Source of the DNA: Forficula auricularia
Lineage: Eukaryota; Arthropoda; Insecta; Dermaptera; Forficulidae
DNA: 64,000 bases
Assembly (NCBI GenBank): GCA_024734495.1
Contig: JALMQS010000089.1
Span: 4,172,118 to 4,236,117 of the forward strand
Direction: 5' to 3'
A program made the translations under genes and the position numbers. How positions within the stretch are numbered: the first letter of the stretch is position 1; every line of letters starts with the position of its first letter. Below, one piece after another: positions 11,111-23,165 of the stretch. The notes under the pieces were generated by a model. It saw nothing but the letters and a program-made list of their open reading frames with translations, searched no databases and was not told the origin of the DNA.

Positions 11111-12770
11111 TTCTTAAATTTTTCAAAATTTTCTTTACTTTATTTAAAATGTTTTACCAAGAACCCACACCATTTTCCCTTAACAAAAAAATAAATAAAT
11201 CTCATTTGCTATTGTGGAAATTGAGAATTCTGATACGCTCTATCTGGTGGTCTAAATTGAAAATCAATAACCACTATGGGTCAAAAAATTAAGCCACGCC
11301 ACTACCCAGGCTCCTAATAAATTATTATTTTTTAATGTAGGATATTTTATAATAATATATAATATATAATAGCCCAGATTAATTTGCAGCAACGTTAATG
11401 TAATGCTGCCGACAGGGAGCGCTGATGCCGTCGGAATATTTGCGGCAAATTTGAAATATAATTGTAATTTGAACTCGAATTTTGAAATGAAAGACTCCAA
11501 TTGATTTTAAATTAAGAAACATTAAATATATTGATAATTATTCCTCCTCCCCCCTCACCATCTCAAAAATTAAATATTTAATTCGCTTTTCTTTGCGCAC
11601 AGAAGAAGAAATTAATCACATCTTATTTGATTTATATTTTATATATTATTTGTTTATTTTTTAATAATTTGCCACTTTTTTATAATTTTTTAAAAATCTA
11701 AATTTTGTTATTCTTATTTTTTGATTTTTACAAAATTAAACGACTTAAGACACGCATGCCTGAGTTTCTCATGGCAATACTGGAGCAGCCTGTCATACAA
11801 ACAACACCTGATCTCCTTTTAAATATTTGGAGCCTATATCGATTATCGATCCCAAATTTTAGAAAAATGATATAATATAATTCTCTACCTCACACGATCC
11901 CAATTATTTAAATAAATCTATTTCCACACAAAAAATATCACAATGCTGTAGATTATAGAAAACAAAAATACTTCCAGATTCATATCTAGAGCCTCATTTC
12001 TGTAGCTGTGTCAGGACGAAAATGAGGCGAAACTTTCAAGAGACTATGTATTTTCGGGAGTTTACAGGTATACATTTGGAGTGTGGATTTTTAAGAGGAA
12101 TACAATTTTTGGACCGAGACGCCGCCCGCCAGGGCTCCAGCCCGGAGGGTCGAGCTTCGAGGGCGTGCCTGAAAAGCTAGTAATATATATGCCTATAAAA
12201 ATAATACACCCGCAAACAACATAAAAAGAAAATTCTTATACATATATATCTATTTATTTATTTAAAGAAATAAAATTTGTGTCTAATAAATAATTTCCTA
12301 TTACGAAATTGGCCAATAAAAAGATTTTTCTATTTATTTTTGTTGCTGATGCTTAAAATAAACGACCAGAGCGAAATGTTTTATCAAGTTAAAAGCCTTG
12401 CCTAGAGCCAGAGAGAGATGTTGTTGTGTTGTTATTGTTGTCGTCGTTGCGGTTGTTTTGCCATTTTCTCATCTTAAAAGAGCTGAGTGGAATCGTAGAT
12501 GAAATGAATTCGCCCCCAGGAAATACCATCCATACATGAGAGACGGGGAGTCCGGCCTCAATAAACACTCCAACTATACGAGATGACTTTATTTAATGGG
12601 GAAGGAAGAGGGGGGGTGAATATTTTGAGGATGGGGTGAATCTGGCGAATTGAAATAATAAATAAACTTAGAATAAAGTCTTTTTTTTTTAATTTTTCAA
12701 GATGAAAAATATACTTAGAGCTTCTTTTGCCCTTCGACTACTATAGCCAAGGGAACTATATAGCCCATTT
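11110..12770. other. Mostly AT-rich, no gene
   Basis: 12118-12184 is GC-rich, ends AAAAGCTAGT and could be another Helitron 3' terminus (CTAG before T), but no partner end was found. 12390-12650 is a single-copy island. Confidence 0.4.
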
Positions 12771-12771
12771 T

Positions 12772-13322
12772 TAACCGACTTCAAAAAAGGAGGAGGTTCT
12801 TAATTCGACTGAATTTTTGGGTGTCTATGTTACCTGATATCTTCGCCAATTGTGAACCGATTTCGATGATTCTTTTTACGTTGGAAAGAGGGTACCTTAG
12901 GGGTGGTCCCATATTAATTAGGTCAAGTTCTGATGATATGATCAATGACGAATTAACGTAAATCTCCAATTCTTATGAGCAAATAATCGAAATTATAATA
13001 AATAAAATCTTTTATTAAAAAATCAATCTTAAAACGGTCATTTAAAACCCGCAAACGTTTCTAGAGAATTTCTATATTTGAACTTTTTTAAGACGGTGCT
13101 AAACAAACTATATAAGCGAGCGTACCCGCCAATCGTACTAAGTGAAATCCGTCGAGTTTGATTCATATAATGTATATGTTTGGCACCGACTTCAAAAGAG
13201 ATTAAATCTAAATATTTCGTCGTTTATTTGTAACTAAATTAGATAATTATTTTATACCTTTTAGTGCATTTTATTTTATTTGTTGCATTTAATTTTTTTG
13301 AAGTCGGTTTTATTTTTTTTTT
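12772..13322. repeat. Foldback element H, shorter copy
   Basis: AACCGACTTCAAAAAAGGAG at the left and TTTTGAAGTCGGTTTTATTT at the right, with GGTGCTAAACAAACTATATA and GGCACCGACTTC inside. Confidence 0.65.
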
Positions 13323-13379
13323 TATAAAAATTATAATTTTTAATAAGTAATCTGGAATATAGAGCTTCGCTCGGTAAAT

Positions 13380-13745
13380 TTGTTGTTTTTTGATTATTAT
13401 TTATTTGATCGCAACCACTAGTTTTGTTTTGATTCAACCACAAAAAAAAAGCTTACTATACAACAAAACGAATTTACATACAACCGATCACGTATTTGTA
13501 AAAATGTGGTAACACACGCACGCACTAATGTACTAGATAACGTACTAACAGACATTTTGACAAAACAGTTATTATCTTTAAAAATATAATTTTTTTCAAT
13601 GTTCACTTATTAGGGTTTTTTTGTAGACCGAAATGCCATGGTTTCGTCCAATTTTTTTGATCAAAATAGTTCAGCCGTTTTTGAGATATTTCGAAAAACC
13701 ACTTTTTCAATGCACGATTACAATACATGACCATACCCTGTATGA
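13380..13745 (-). repeat. Repeat B, partial, reversed
   Basis: Carries the first half only (CTGTCAAAATG..., GGCATTTCGGTCTAC reversed) up to the CAGGGTATGG end. Confidence 0.6.
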
Positions 13746-13796
13746 TAATTGGTAAAGTAGATAAATAATAAAAGAGAATAGGTCTAATTAAAAAGA

Positions 13797-13835
13797 CTGA
13801 TGATGAAGGCCAAATCTTCGAAACTATGAGTTTTA
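13797..13835 (+). ncRNA. Decayed hammerhead-like motif, subfamily A
   Basis: CTGATGATGAAGGCCAAAT then CTTCGAAACTAT. The core halves are intact but the cleavage triplet reads GAG, so self-cleavage is not expected. Confidence 0.4.
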
Positions 13836-14099
13836 AAAAATAAATTATATTTATAAAGTATAGATATTTATACCAGCTGCAAAGCCCTCCTTCGGCGGGC
13901 ATTCTGCTGTCAGGGGGCTACACCCTCTTGGACTCTGTAATACGTTTTGAAATAATAATGTAAATTCCCCAATTTTAATAAATTTTATTTGTCATGAACT
14001 ATATAAGTTGATTTTAAAACTAATAATTTAAATTTCCTAATTTTAATAAATTTTAAGAAATGTATTTAAATTTTATTTAGGAAATAATCTAAGATTTTA

Positions 14100-14215
14100 A
14101 TAGAGATATTTTTACATTGGATATCAGAGGGCTTCGTCCCCTCAGGAATCGAACCCAAACGGTAACAAGCTTTCCGGGTCGTTACCCAAAACCTTTAAGA
14201 CTCTCTCTCGATATG
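14100..14215 (-). repeat. Fragment of tRNA-like box B repeat
   Basis: Contains AGGGCTTCGTCCCCTCAGG and AATCGAACCCAAACGGTAAC, the reverse of the 24.9-kb unit, ending at CTCTCTCGATATGCAAC. Confidence 0.6.
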
Positions 14216-14277
14216 CAACACATAATATAAGAAATATAGCTAAGAACTGGTTTGATTTTTTCAAAAAAAGATTTTTT

Positions 14278-14590
14278 TATAAATTTTATTAAACCAATTA
14301 TTTTACATTAATTAATGTATACCTCGTATTTTAGCTTCGATTCCGGAGATTACTTCTCCACCATCGAGTGTCCTTATTCATCTTTAGTCCTTGTATTTAA
14401 TAAGAGGAAAAATATAATTAGATAAAAAACCTCTTTTCCGATAATTATTTCAATTCCATTATTCCCCAATCAAGTCGATTGGTTTCCTCCATCTCCCTCC
14501 ATCCGTCTTCAAAAAAAAAAGATACTCTACAAGATGCTTAAATCTTGACGCTATTTATGAACTATTAGTGGGTTTTAAAATTAAAAAAAT
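14278..14590 (-). repeat. Repeat A, reversed
   Basis: TTCCGGAGATTACTTCTCCA and ATTATTTCAATTCCATTATT; ends in GAACTATTAGTGGGTTTTAA. Confidence 0.65.
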
Positions 14591-14673
14591 TAAGTAAGCG
14601 CCGACGCGCAAGCCGATTATAATAAGTATAAATAGATAAATAATTAGATTTTCACGATGTATATGGTAAATAT

Positions 14674-14828
14674 CGAGGGGTGTACCGCGATTGGAATTAG
14701 GTGTACACCGTCTTTGGAATTATTTGGAATTAATTAGATAATCTATTGTCATTTATTATCTTCTACTTGGAAATGAAAGTATAAGTGGAAGTATGTGTAC
14801 ACAATTTTAGGACGCGGTTCACCCCTCG
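14674..14828. mobile_element. hAT-type MITE 'G' copy 1, perfect 8-bp TSD
   Basis: TIR CGAGGGGTGTACCGCG is matched by CGCGGTTCACCCCTCG at the right end. GTAAATAT occurs on both sides (14666-14673, 14829-14836). This copy lacks most of the internal 20-bp repeat array found in the other members. Confidence 0.88.
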
Positions 14829-14860
14829 GTAAATATGTACCTATATGTTTATTTGTATCA

Positions 14861-14910
14861 AGCATAGGACGCAACCTAGGGATTTCTCTTTATTAATCAA
14901 CAGCCCTGCT
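14861..14910 (-). ncRNA. X motif copy with CTGTTGA core
   Basis: Reversed: AGCAGGG, CTGTTGA, GAGAAATC, GTC, CTATGCT. This copy keeps C3 and differs from CTGATGA at a single position. Confidence 0.42.
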
Positions 14911-14994
14911 ACTTTATAAGCAAAATAAAATCTTTAATGAGCTGAAATTTGACCAAAAAAACTTAGTATTTAATATAAGCCGAAACGTTTTCTA

Positions 14995-15620
14995 TAATTG
15001 GGAGTTTTTACTTTATCCAATGCGAAGCATGGGAGAAAGTATTGAATCGCTCTCGCGGCAAGCGCGACTTCAAAGGGTCCTCAGGTAAAGACTACGGAAC
15101 CCATGGACTCAATTAAGGTCACAAATTGAAGTATTCAATGAGATTGAATTTTAGCACGTGACGGTTTTGCCAAAAATTACCTGGAATCTCGTCGAGAGGC
15201 CAAAAAGTGCCATTTTTTTTGGAAGTGCGTGGGGATGTATGTATGTATGTATGTATGTGTGTTATCGTTTTTTTCGTCCACGATTTTTTCCACACCTTTG
15301 CGCTGATTGAAATGAAATTGAAAACCTACCATTAGTTTAACAAAATGAAGCGCTGATTAGTTTTTGGTACATATCGGTCCACAAACATTAGTACTTTATT
15401 TCAGTACTTTTTTAGTTTTTTCTAAATATCTTGAAAAATGACTTAACCAATTTTGATGAAATTTAATATCCTAATTAAGTACCTTGGGGACCACAAAAAA
15501 GGTTAAATAAAGTTTTTAGTAAAATTATATTTTAACGTACTTTACTCAAGAACATATTAATATTTCAAATGAATTTGGATAAAGTTTAGCAACGATCCGT
15601 TGCAGTTTATTTATTCAGCA
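14995..15620. repeat. Dispersed repeat Q, copy 1
   Basis: ATCCAATGCGAAGCATGGG, GGGTCCTCAGGTAAAGACTA, GATTAGTTTTTGGTACATAT and GGATAAAGTTTAGCAACGAT recur in the same order at 55300-56110. A (TGTA)n microsatellite lies at 15236-15260. Confidence 0.6.
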
Positions 15621-15799
15621 GAGGCTACCTATTGGCTGAATCCCTCTCCATTACTTAATTATTTAATATAAGCTGCAATTATATGGTATATGTGCCAAGT
15701 TTCAGCTTTCTTGCCCAAAATGTTCCCAAAGGAAATAATTAATCTTAAAAAAAAAAAAAAAATCGTCCCACTCTTGAACTTTGAATCAATTAATTACAA

Positions 15800-16330
15800 T
15801 TTGCAAGTTGTGACGTCATCAGCGCAGGTAGCGAATTTCCTTACGGGTGTAATTTGGAGGCGTTACTCAAGAGGGGAGCGTCTCTTTCTGATGGTTAGAC
15901 AGCTTCCATGATGGATGATGATCTCGGTTGGCCAAGAAGCGGCCGAAATCAAAGCCTAGGTAGCTACCGGAGTCACGCACAACAACAACAACAACAACAA
16001 CAACACAACAACACAAGCGGCCAAACGAGGCTCATTAATAACCATTAGGATTGAACATTCATTACGTGTTACTCTCTCGAGATTTACAAACTGAAATAAG
16101 GGGGGACAAGGGGTGGGCTGGGGGGAGGGGGGTCAAACACACCAAATGGAACGACAGAGAAATAAATTATGCTAATATTTAAAGGAAAAGAGACAAAAAA
16201 TAAAAGAGTGAAGAAACCGAGCCAAGTTGATTAGAAAATTTTAAATTCCATTGAAAGATCCACCCAAAAGGCGAGAGGAAGAAATATACCTACTACAGAG
16301 GGGACAAGATCGAGACAAGGATATATATAT
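15800..16330. other. Single-copy complex island
   Basis: GGTTGGCCAAGAAGCGGCCG and CTAGGTAGCTACCGGAG, AAC microsatellite, GA-rich tail. TGACGTCA at 15810. No gene recognised. Confidence 0.35.
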
Positions 16331-16547
16331 TATGTCGTAGTGAAATAGTTATTTTAGGAAAATAGCTAGTTTTTGACTAGGCAAATACTATATGCGGGGG
16401 GTTAATAATCGAAATTATAAAATAACACCTATTGTCCAATACAGAAAAACATATACAGGATACAATATTAAAACAATATGGATATAATAAAATAACAGGT
16501 AGGTATCAGGGGGAAAAACAAACAAACTTATTACACTGAAGTGGTTT

Positions 16548-17065
16548 TTACAATGTGGCTGATGGTTTTAAGATGATTTTTTTAAGTTGGTGAGGAGTTG
16601 TGCTGGAAAGGTCAAGATTGGTCGAGTGTTTATTTGCTAGTGTTTGAATTCTGTCAATGGCGTTGGTTTTACCGAAGTTGGTCGAGTGATGTGGAACTAC
16701 AAACATATCTTGGGATCTCGTGCTATGTGATGGGATTCTAAAATTTAGTCTAGATAGAATTTTTGGACACACGATTTTCCCAGAAATAAGTTTAAGCAGG
16801 AAGGAAATGTCATTGTAATCACGTCGTTGTTCCAGTGTGTTGAGTTTCAGGTGTGAAATTAGATAGTCATAATTCAAATTATCTATACTTATGCCTAGTT
16901 TATAATTAACCATCCTCAAAAATTTATGCTGGACCCTTTCCAAGGATGCCTTATGTACCCCATAGTAGGGGTTCCATATTACACTGCAGTATTCAAGTTT
17001 ACTTCTCACGAGAGCAACGAACAAGAATTTGAGGGCATCTATGTTTCGAAAGGATGAGGTTATAC
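16548..17065 (-). pseudogene. Non-LTR reverse transcriptase, C-terminal fragment
   Basis: Minus-strand frame with the post-RT 'thumb' signature of jockey/CR1-like LINEs: FLFVALVRSKLEYCSVIWNP, ASLERVQHKFLRMV, then LNTLEQRRDYNDISFLLKLI and a 3' part rich in S and T ending LKPSATL. The upstream catalytic YxDD region is missing. Residues further upstream come from an adjoining unrelated sequence (TGTGGTGCAAAAAAAGTGG on the plus strand looks like a Tc1-type terminus), so the LINE is broken at about 17065. The fragment itself reads without stops, suggesting moderate age. Confidence 0.75.
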
Positions 17066-17194
17066 TACAATGTGGTGCAAAAAAAGTGGAACACTTAGAA
17101 AAATTTAGTTTTTTCAAATAATTTTCAGAAAAAACATATTTTATTTAAACTTTTAATACATTCCAGGATACAACTTATGTAGGTAGAAAACATT

Positions 17195-17837
17195 GAAACA
17201 GTGAAAAAAATTGTTTTGGAAAATCGTCGAATCACTATTAGGGAAGTTGCAGAGGATGTTGGCATTTCAATCGGATTCTCGAATGTTTTGGGCATGAAAC
17301 GTGTGGCAGCGAAGTTTGATCCAAAATTGCTAAATTTTGAGCAAAAGCAACGTCGCATTAGTATCAACAGGTCGTATGGTTAATAAGGAATACTACAAGG
17401 AAGTTATGCAAAGTTTGCGTGAAGCAATACGGCTCAAACGATCGGAATTGCGGGAAAAAAATCATGGATTCTGCATCACGATTATGCACCAGCTCATACA
17501 TCAATGCTTGTTCGTGATTTTTTGTCCAAAAACAACACCCTGATCATGCCTCAATCACCTTATTCACCAGATTTGGTTCCCTGCGACTTTTCCTATTCCC
17601 AAAACTGAAGAGACCAATAAAAGGAAAGCGTTTTGCCACAATTGATGAGATAAAGTCAGAATCGAAGAACGAGCTGATGGCCATACCGAAAAGCGCATTT
17701 CAGAAGTGCTTCAAGGATTGGAAGAAGCGCTGGCATAAGTGCAATATATCTGAGGGGGTTAATTTGAAGGGGACAAAATGGATATTGATGAATAAATAAA
17801 TACTTTTCAAAAAATTCAAACTTCCCCTTTTCTTTTG
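17195..17837 (+). pseudogene. Mariner transposase, internally deleted and frameshifted
   Basis: Reads KKIVLENRRITIREVAEDVG then LGMKRVAAKFDPKLLNFEQK, the N-terminal helix-turn-helix region of a mariner DD34D transposase. It jumps near 17366 to GRMVNKEYYKEVMQSLREAI, so the middle with the first catalytic Asp is deleted. After a frameshift comes WILHHDYAPAHTS (second Asp), then PYSPDLVPCDF (third Asp), then KSAFQKCFKDWKKRWHKC near the C-terminus. The right end, CTTTTGAAAAAACCTCGTA, looks like a terminal repeat against TA; no matching left TIR is seen. It is non-functional and lies between two minus-strand RT fragments. Confidence 0.85.
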
Positions 17838-17849
17838 AAAAAACCTCGT

Positions 17850-18310
17850 ATATCTGTCACATTTTAATATAAATCTCATGCACCTATTTTGTAAGAGTTG
17901 CAGCTTATCAATATTCTCTTGAGTACCAAAATATAATATTGTAGGACAGTAAGAGAAACTACGACTAATTATAGTTCTCTACACCTTAATTCTAGTGTTC
18001 ATATTCAAATCATTACTAGCTCTACCAAAGTATTGCACTTTTCTGTTTACATTCTTCAAGAGCTCACTTTGATTACTTAAAGTTCAACTTCGAGTCAACC
18101 ACTACTCCGCTGGTATTTAAATGAACCCACATATTCCAAATTTACACCATTCAGATAGATTGGACTTAACCCTTCTCCACCCACCCCCAAATGCATTACT
18201 TTATATTTCGTACAATTTATAAACAGTTTATTCATATTTAGCCAGTCTTCCAACTTCCTAAGGGTTCCATTCATTTTCTGACAAGCCCTCTCAACATCAC
18301 AATCCTCCAC
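17850..18310 (-). pseudogene. Second non-LTR reverse transcriptase fragment
   Basis: The minus strand reads CQKMNGTLRKLEDWLNMNK, LFINCTKYKVMHLG, then GVNLEYVGSFKY, the block after YxDD in LINE reverse transcriptases. Further down, in shifted frames, it reads LLKNVNRKVQYFGRASND, TIISRSFSYCPTILYFG and NIDKLQLLQNRCMR, the same thumb region as the 16.5-17.1 kb fragment but diverged. It is therefore a second, different LINE copy. At least one frameshift and internal stops are present. Confidence 0.7.
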
Positions 18311-18989
18311 TGATATAAATAAATAAATACAAATCTTAATTAATATGAATTAGTTGAATTATAATAAGTGTTTTTTTTTATAGTTGCTTTATAATATTTC
18401 TTTCTTAAGGTAGTTCTTTCTCAAATGCAAAAATTCAAGAAGTCTTTGAAACTTGGAATATAAGTCATTAAAAGCATAATACACATACTGTTAAAATTTG
18501 AAGACGGTTTACCACACCAAACATGAAATAATTGCAATTAAAAATGACATTTTTAACATAGGGTAGATAGGGAAAGGGTGGGGATATGATCATTATTTTA
18601 TTTTTTTTCATTGAAGGACTTTCACCATCTTGATGAAAAACTATAATTTGTTAGAATAATATATTCGGAGTAATTAAAAAAAAAATTGAAATTATTTACC
18701 ACGTAGTTTTGATAAAAAAAAAAAAAAAAACATATTTGGGCAATTATTTTTAGTGGAGGGGATATAAGCACAATGGCTTGGAAACGATCGGCAAGTATGT
18801 GTGAGATTTCGTAGTGTGAGAAGTACAGTCACGTTAAAAAAACATAACCTAAAATTTTAGTTCCGTTTATATTTATAGAGTGGTTACGAGGCTAAAACTT
18901 TTTGTGTGGATTGTCGCGAAAGAACCTCCTAAAAGCAAGTATTTTTTCAATTTTCCATTACTAAAGGGAGAATTTTCTCCTGAAATGTC

Positions 18990-19480
18990 TGGATTTTTAA
19001 AATAAACGTTCCTAGACGTTTTGTATTTATTTAAATGGAAATATTTACCTATTATAATAATTAGTGTGTGTTTTGGCGTCTGGCGTTTCGCTAATTGAAT
19101 GTTTGCCTTGGTAAACGAGCATCATCGGGAGGGTTGGTTGTTGGTTGTTTGAGGGTTTCTGGGGGGGTGCAAATTGTGGCGACGACGGGCAAGCAACCCC
19201 CGAGGGGTTTAGCAGCACAATCGATCGTTTCCTAACCCCCCCCTGTTATTTGCATTCACAAGGGCGGGAATGAAATGAACAGCGATTTATTGCTCCTTAT
19301 ATTTATTTCCTTCCACCCTTAATGGGCAACATCTCCAAGGGCTCTCTATTGGGGAGAGTCTCTAGAGCCGGAAGGGGATGGCAAATTATTCGGCTTGTTG
19401 AAGATGTCAATGAAAAATAATGGGGGCAGTGGGGGTGGGGGGCAATCAAAGGTCATTGACACCTACAAGTGAGACCTTCT
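18990..19480. other. Single-copy complex island
   Basis: G- and C-tract rich with GCACAATCGATCGTTTCC and GGCGACGACGGGCAAGC. No coding or known repeat. Similar smaller islands: 8920-9180, 12390-12650, 35650-35900, 41850-42060. Confidence 0.35.
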
Positions 19481-19954
19481 CAAAACAGGAAATTTCTTAT
19501 TAATAGCAGCTGACTGCAGAAGAGAAATATACTTAATTTTATTGATTGTTTTATAAATATAAATAAAGTACCAGGAACACCGAGCGATGCTCGGTAATTT
19601 TTTGCTTCAAGTTAAAAGCTATATACATATATATTATCCTCAGATACCTTCGACCCCCGCCCAGCCCATAAAATTCTTTCTTCTTTTCACGATGGAGGGG
19701 CCAACCCAGGCCTTTAGGGGTTGCACCTTTTGGTGCTCCTTCTCTCATCATTTTCATAAAAAAAACATGTATATATAGTACAAGCCCCCTGGATCCCCCT
19801 TGAACCCCACACTCACACACCGCCCCCCCCCCCCCCCGCCGAAACTCTCCCACCTCGTCCCACCTCCACCCTACTGTAACCTCCACCCCCACCCCCGCCC
19901 CCTAACCCAGTTTTTGCATTTCTAGTCTTCTAGTGACCCACAGATTTTGTGTAT

Positions 19955-20425
19955 TTAGGCATCATGTAAGCCTGTCATGTAAGGGTAGTTAATAATAAGG
20001 TGGGACCCTTATGAACTTGATCGAGAAAATAAAATATTAATTTTCAAAAAAACAAACTCATTTTATTTAGTATATTTTATACAGGGTTAAAAGAGTTTAT
20101 TTTCGATTGAATATCTCGAAAAAAATAACTTTTTTAAGCCTGTCGTGGACCGAATAAAATATCGATCAAGTTCATAAAGGCCCCCCTTATCATCAACTAC
20201 CCTTACATGAGAGGCTTAAAAAAGTTATTTTTTTTAGATATTCAAACCAAAATATTCTCTTTTAACTCTGTATAAAATATACTAAATAAAATGAGTTTGT
20301 TTTTTTGAAAATTAATATTTTATTTTTTCTAGAAATTCTCGATCAAGTTCATAAGGGTCCCTCCTTATCATTCAACTACCCTTCCATGACAGGCTTAAAA
20401 AAGTTATTTTTTCGAGATATTCAAT
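19955..20425. repeat. Inverted repeat inserted in a Helitron-like element
   Basis: AAGCCTGTCATGTAAGGGTA and CTTATGAACTTGATCGAGAA on the left are mirrored on the right (20335-20400). The centre also contains overlapping copies of the same unit. Function unknown. Confidence 0.7.
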
Positions 20426-20524
20426 TATTCTTTTAAATTAAATAACAATTTGTCGAGTTTTGTAATTAAATAAATTGTCAAATTCTAATATTTAATATTT
20501 GTGGGATTTAAAAACTCGATTTTT

Positions 20525-20699
20525 GGGGGTCGGATAGGCTAGGTGGTAGCGTGTCAGCCTGCTAACCAAGTGGACCCGGGTTCGAATCCGACTTGAGTTA
20601 TCTGGCTAAAATCTGACTCCTGGGGTAGAGACAAATTTAAATAAAATAAATAGTATCGTAAATTCGCTTATGGCTAGAAAGGTCGAAAAGCCAAAAAAA
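20525..20699 (+). mobile_element. tRNA-derived SINE, complete, with TSD
   Basis: A tRNA-like head with box A (TAGGCTAGGTGGTAGCG) and box B GGTTCGAATCC at 20579-20589, a tRNA-unrelated body (GGGGTAGAGACAAATTTAAA, TATGGCTAGAAAGG), then poly-A. The flank AAAACTCGATTTTT is repeated at 20511-20524 and 20700-20713. Inserted in a Helitron-like element. Pol III promoter is expected from the boxes; the retrotransposition partner is unknown. Confidence 0.88.
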
Positions 20700-21384
20700 A
20701 AAACTCGATTTTTAATCAATTAAATTGCCCAACTTTTAATATATAATAATAATAATTGTAATGATCTTATTGTGAGATTTAAAATTAAAAAACAATTATT
20801 TATTAAAAGGAAATTGAATAAAAATGTAAATATACATTTTTATCGAGACAACCACCTGTGAATAATTATTTTAATTAACAACCCATCAAAAACAACTTAG
20901 CTGAAGATGAGACCGTGACAGATCGAACTACCTAACCCATGAATTTCATCTAAATCGTTAGAGCCGTTTTCGAGAAACCGATTCTATCCAAAAAGAATAA
21001 ATAAGATGTATATAAGATGTATTGAAGGAGATAATAAAAGAGTGTGTCTTGTGCTGGAATTATAAATTTTTAATTTATTTATTTATGTATATTTATTTAA
21101 TATTTATATAATTCCAGCAGAAGACATACTCTTTATTGTCTCCTTCAATTTATAAATATTCTGCTACTCTCGGCAAAAAACTTTCAATTTAATTACATGT
21201 AGTTATTTTAAATGTTTATTTAAAATCGAAGTATTTTTACATTAAATATAAACAAACATCAACAAGAAAACAATAACAATTTTATTGAAACAAAATGTTT
21301 GGTTTGTTATCAATTTCGAGTAAATAAAAGTGTTATTTATATTTTAATTAATTCTAATTAGGTTGCCATGGCAACAACAATGTA

Positions 21385-22176
21385 TCTACTCTTATTAAAC
21401 GAGCAAAAATTGTATATTTATTTGTTTATATATTTGTATCTTGGTTCTATTTTGAAAACGACTCTACCGATTTTGATGAAATTCACGGGTTAGGGGGTTT
21501 TGGGGTGACAATTCGATCTGTCACGGTCTCACCTTTGACAAAATTCTTTTTGATGGGTTTTTTCGTAATCAAATTAATTATTCTCAGGTAGACATAATCC
21601 CATTCTTAGGGTTTTTAAAAAAGGTTTCCCTTTTCCTTTTGTACCCAGGCAGACAATGGGTTGCCTTAATTCATTGTTCTAAAAGGCCTTGAAGAAGTAT
21701 TGTGATTGTGGATTTTAACATATTTTGTTCAACCTAAACGTTAGAAATATTAATAAACGTTTTATAATTTGTTTTTATAAAGAACTTTATTTATTTAATA
21801 GAATAAAAAATAATCAAGAATTTATTTAAAAATATATTTTGCATAAGCAGGTCTCAATTTTCTGAAAAAACAACACATTTTGATAGGTTTTATTTATTAA
21901 CAATTGGATGAATAAAAATGAATCATATGGTTGAATCAAAACACGTGCAGGAGGTGGGGAATGCAGTGGTGGGGAAGTCCGGGGGCGGGGTCGAGGTTTC
22001 GGGGGTGGGGGTACAGTGGGCGAATACTATATATGTTTGTATTTTTTTTAATTTGAAAACGGCTCTCAAATAAAAATCGACCTTTTTATCAGAATTTTAA
22101 ATTAAAAATAATACTAAAATAAAGCTTTGAACTGAAGGAAGAAGTTACCGAGCATCGCTCGGTGCCTCCAGGTACT
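21385..22176 (+). mobile_element. Helitron-like non-autonomous element, copy 1
   Basis: Starts A|TCTACTCTTATTAAACGAGC and ends with the hairpin ACCGAGCATCGCTCGGT (22147-22163) followed by about 12 nt ending GGTACT. A 5' TC after A and a hairpin ~11 nt from the 3' end, with no TIR and no target duplication, are the Helitron plan. The strict CTRR 3' terminus is not seen, so the call is Helitron-like. Internal landmarks: ACCGATTTTGATGAAATTCA, GGGTGACAATTCGATCTGTC, a G-rich patch near 21960-22010. Confidence 0.65.
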
Positions 22177-22855
22177 TTATTATTATTGATATAGTAAATA
22201 AACAAACATGTTCTTAGATCTTATTTATACCTATGTGTACATCATAATTTATATTTAATATTAATGTTACATCAAAAAGTCATGTAATTTGTTCTTAAAA
22301 TTCACTTTGAATAATTCATTTGGACGTAACTTAATAAGTCGAATATTCCACTAAATTATTTATTAATTTGAAAAATTATATTATATAGCTGGAAGGTATT
22401 CATTTATATGTAGTATTTCTACTTTTTTTTTACTTGAAAAAGTTCAAATTCATTTGGCTGTCCGTTAGATATCAATTTTGGCACCGTTGACAGGGATTAT
22501 TGACCCAATTCGAACTCTATCGAGATCATTTCCTTAAGCGTGAGAATAAAAACAAAAATCAACAAAAAAAAATATAAATTAATACTGAAAACAAGATTTC
22601 GAAAATCATCTTTAAGTGTGAATACTGCAAAGTAATCTAGAATATATAATAAGCCGGCCAAGTGCGACCTGGACGAAACATTTATATATTTGCGAAAATT
22701 ATTCACAAGTCTAAGCGAAATTGAGATTTAAAAAAGAAAAAGATGTGAGTGAAAGTCGTTTGAGGGACACAATTGAAGTTGTCGTTTAATTATTAGTAAT
22801 GAAGTTGTTGATGCTTTTATTTTTGTGATTAATTTGATTAAAGTTTGAATTATTT

Positions 22856-23165
22856 TTAAACGAGCAAAAATTGTATATATATTTATTTATTTGTATCTTA
22901 GTTCTATTTTGAAAACGGCTCTACCGATTTTGATGAAATCAACTCTATTAACAAGTTTTGAGGATGAGAAAACGATCTGACTAGGTCTGGACCTCATCAA
23001 AATTCATCTTAATTAAAGTAATTATTAATAAATGAAAATCTCAATAAAAAATTTGTTTACATTTTTTTCAATTATCTTTTAAATATTAATTGATTTTTTT
23101 TAATTTTAAAATTCACGAATACTTTATAGGAAATATTGTTATATATTAGAATTTAAATTCCTCTT
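22856..23165 (+). mobile_element. Helitron-like fragment, second subfamily
   Basis: Starts AAACGAGCAAAAATTGTATA, with the same GGATGAGAAAACGATCTGAC and GGTCTGGACCTCATC blocks as 43.5 kb. The first ~10 bp of the terminus are lost; repeat A follows at the same relative point as at 43.8 kb. Confidence 0.6.

Larger units (their letters stand above)
19566..20995 (-). mobile_element. Helitron-like element, reversed, with two nested insertions
   Basis: The minus-strand 3' hairpin lies at 19579-19595 and the 5'-half landmarks (GATGAGACCGTGACAGATCG, AATCGTTAGAGCCGTTTTCG) at 20900-20980. Comparison with 9.4 and 36.4 kb shows two insertions: an inverted repeat (~19955-20425) and the SINE (20525-20699). 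Confidence 0.6.

Noticed and set aside
10996..11292. 98-residue plus frame
   Set aside because: Crosses a tRNA-like repeat fragment and AT-rich DNA; no motif.
12118..12184. GC-rich block ending AAAAGCTAGT as a canonical Helitron 3' end
   Set aside because: Ends in CTAG before T but the hairpin is poor and no 5' partner is seen; kept only as a note.
22640..22690. GCCGGCCAAGTGCGACCTGG as an insect transposon end
   Set aside because: The motif is reminiscent of a common insect repeat but only this short piece is present, without ends.
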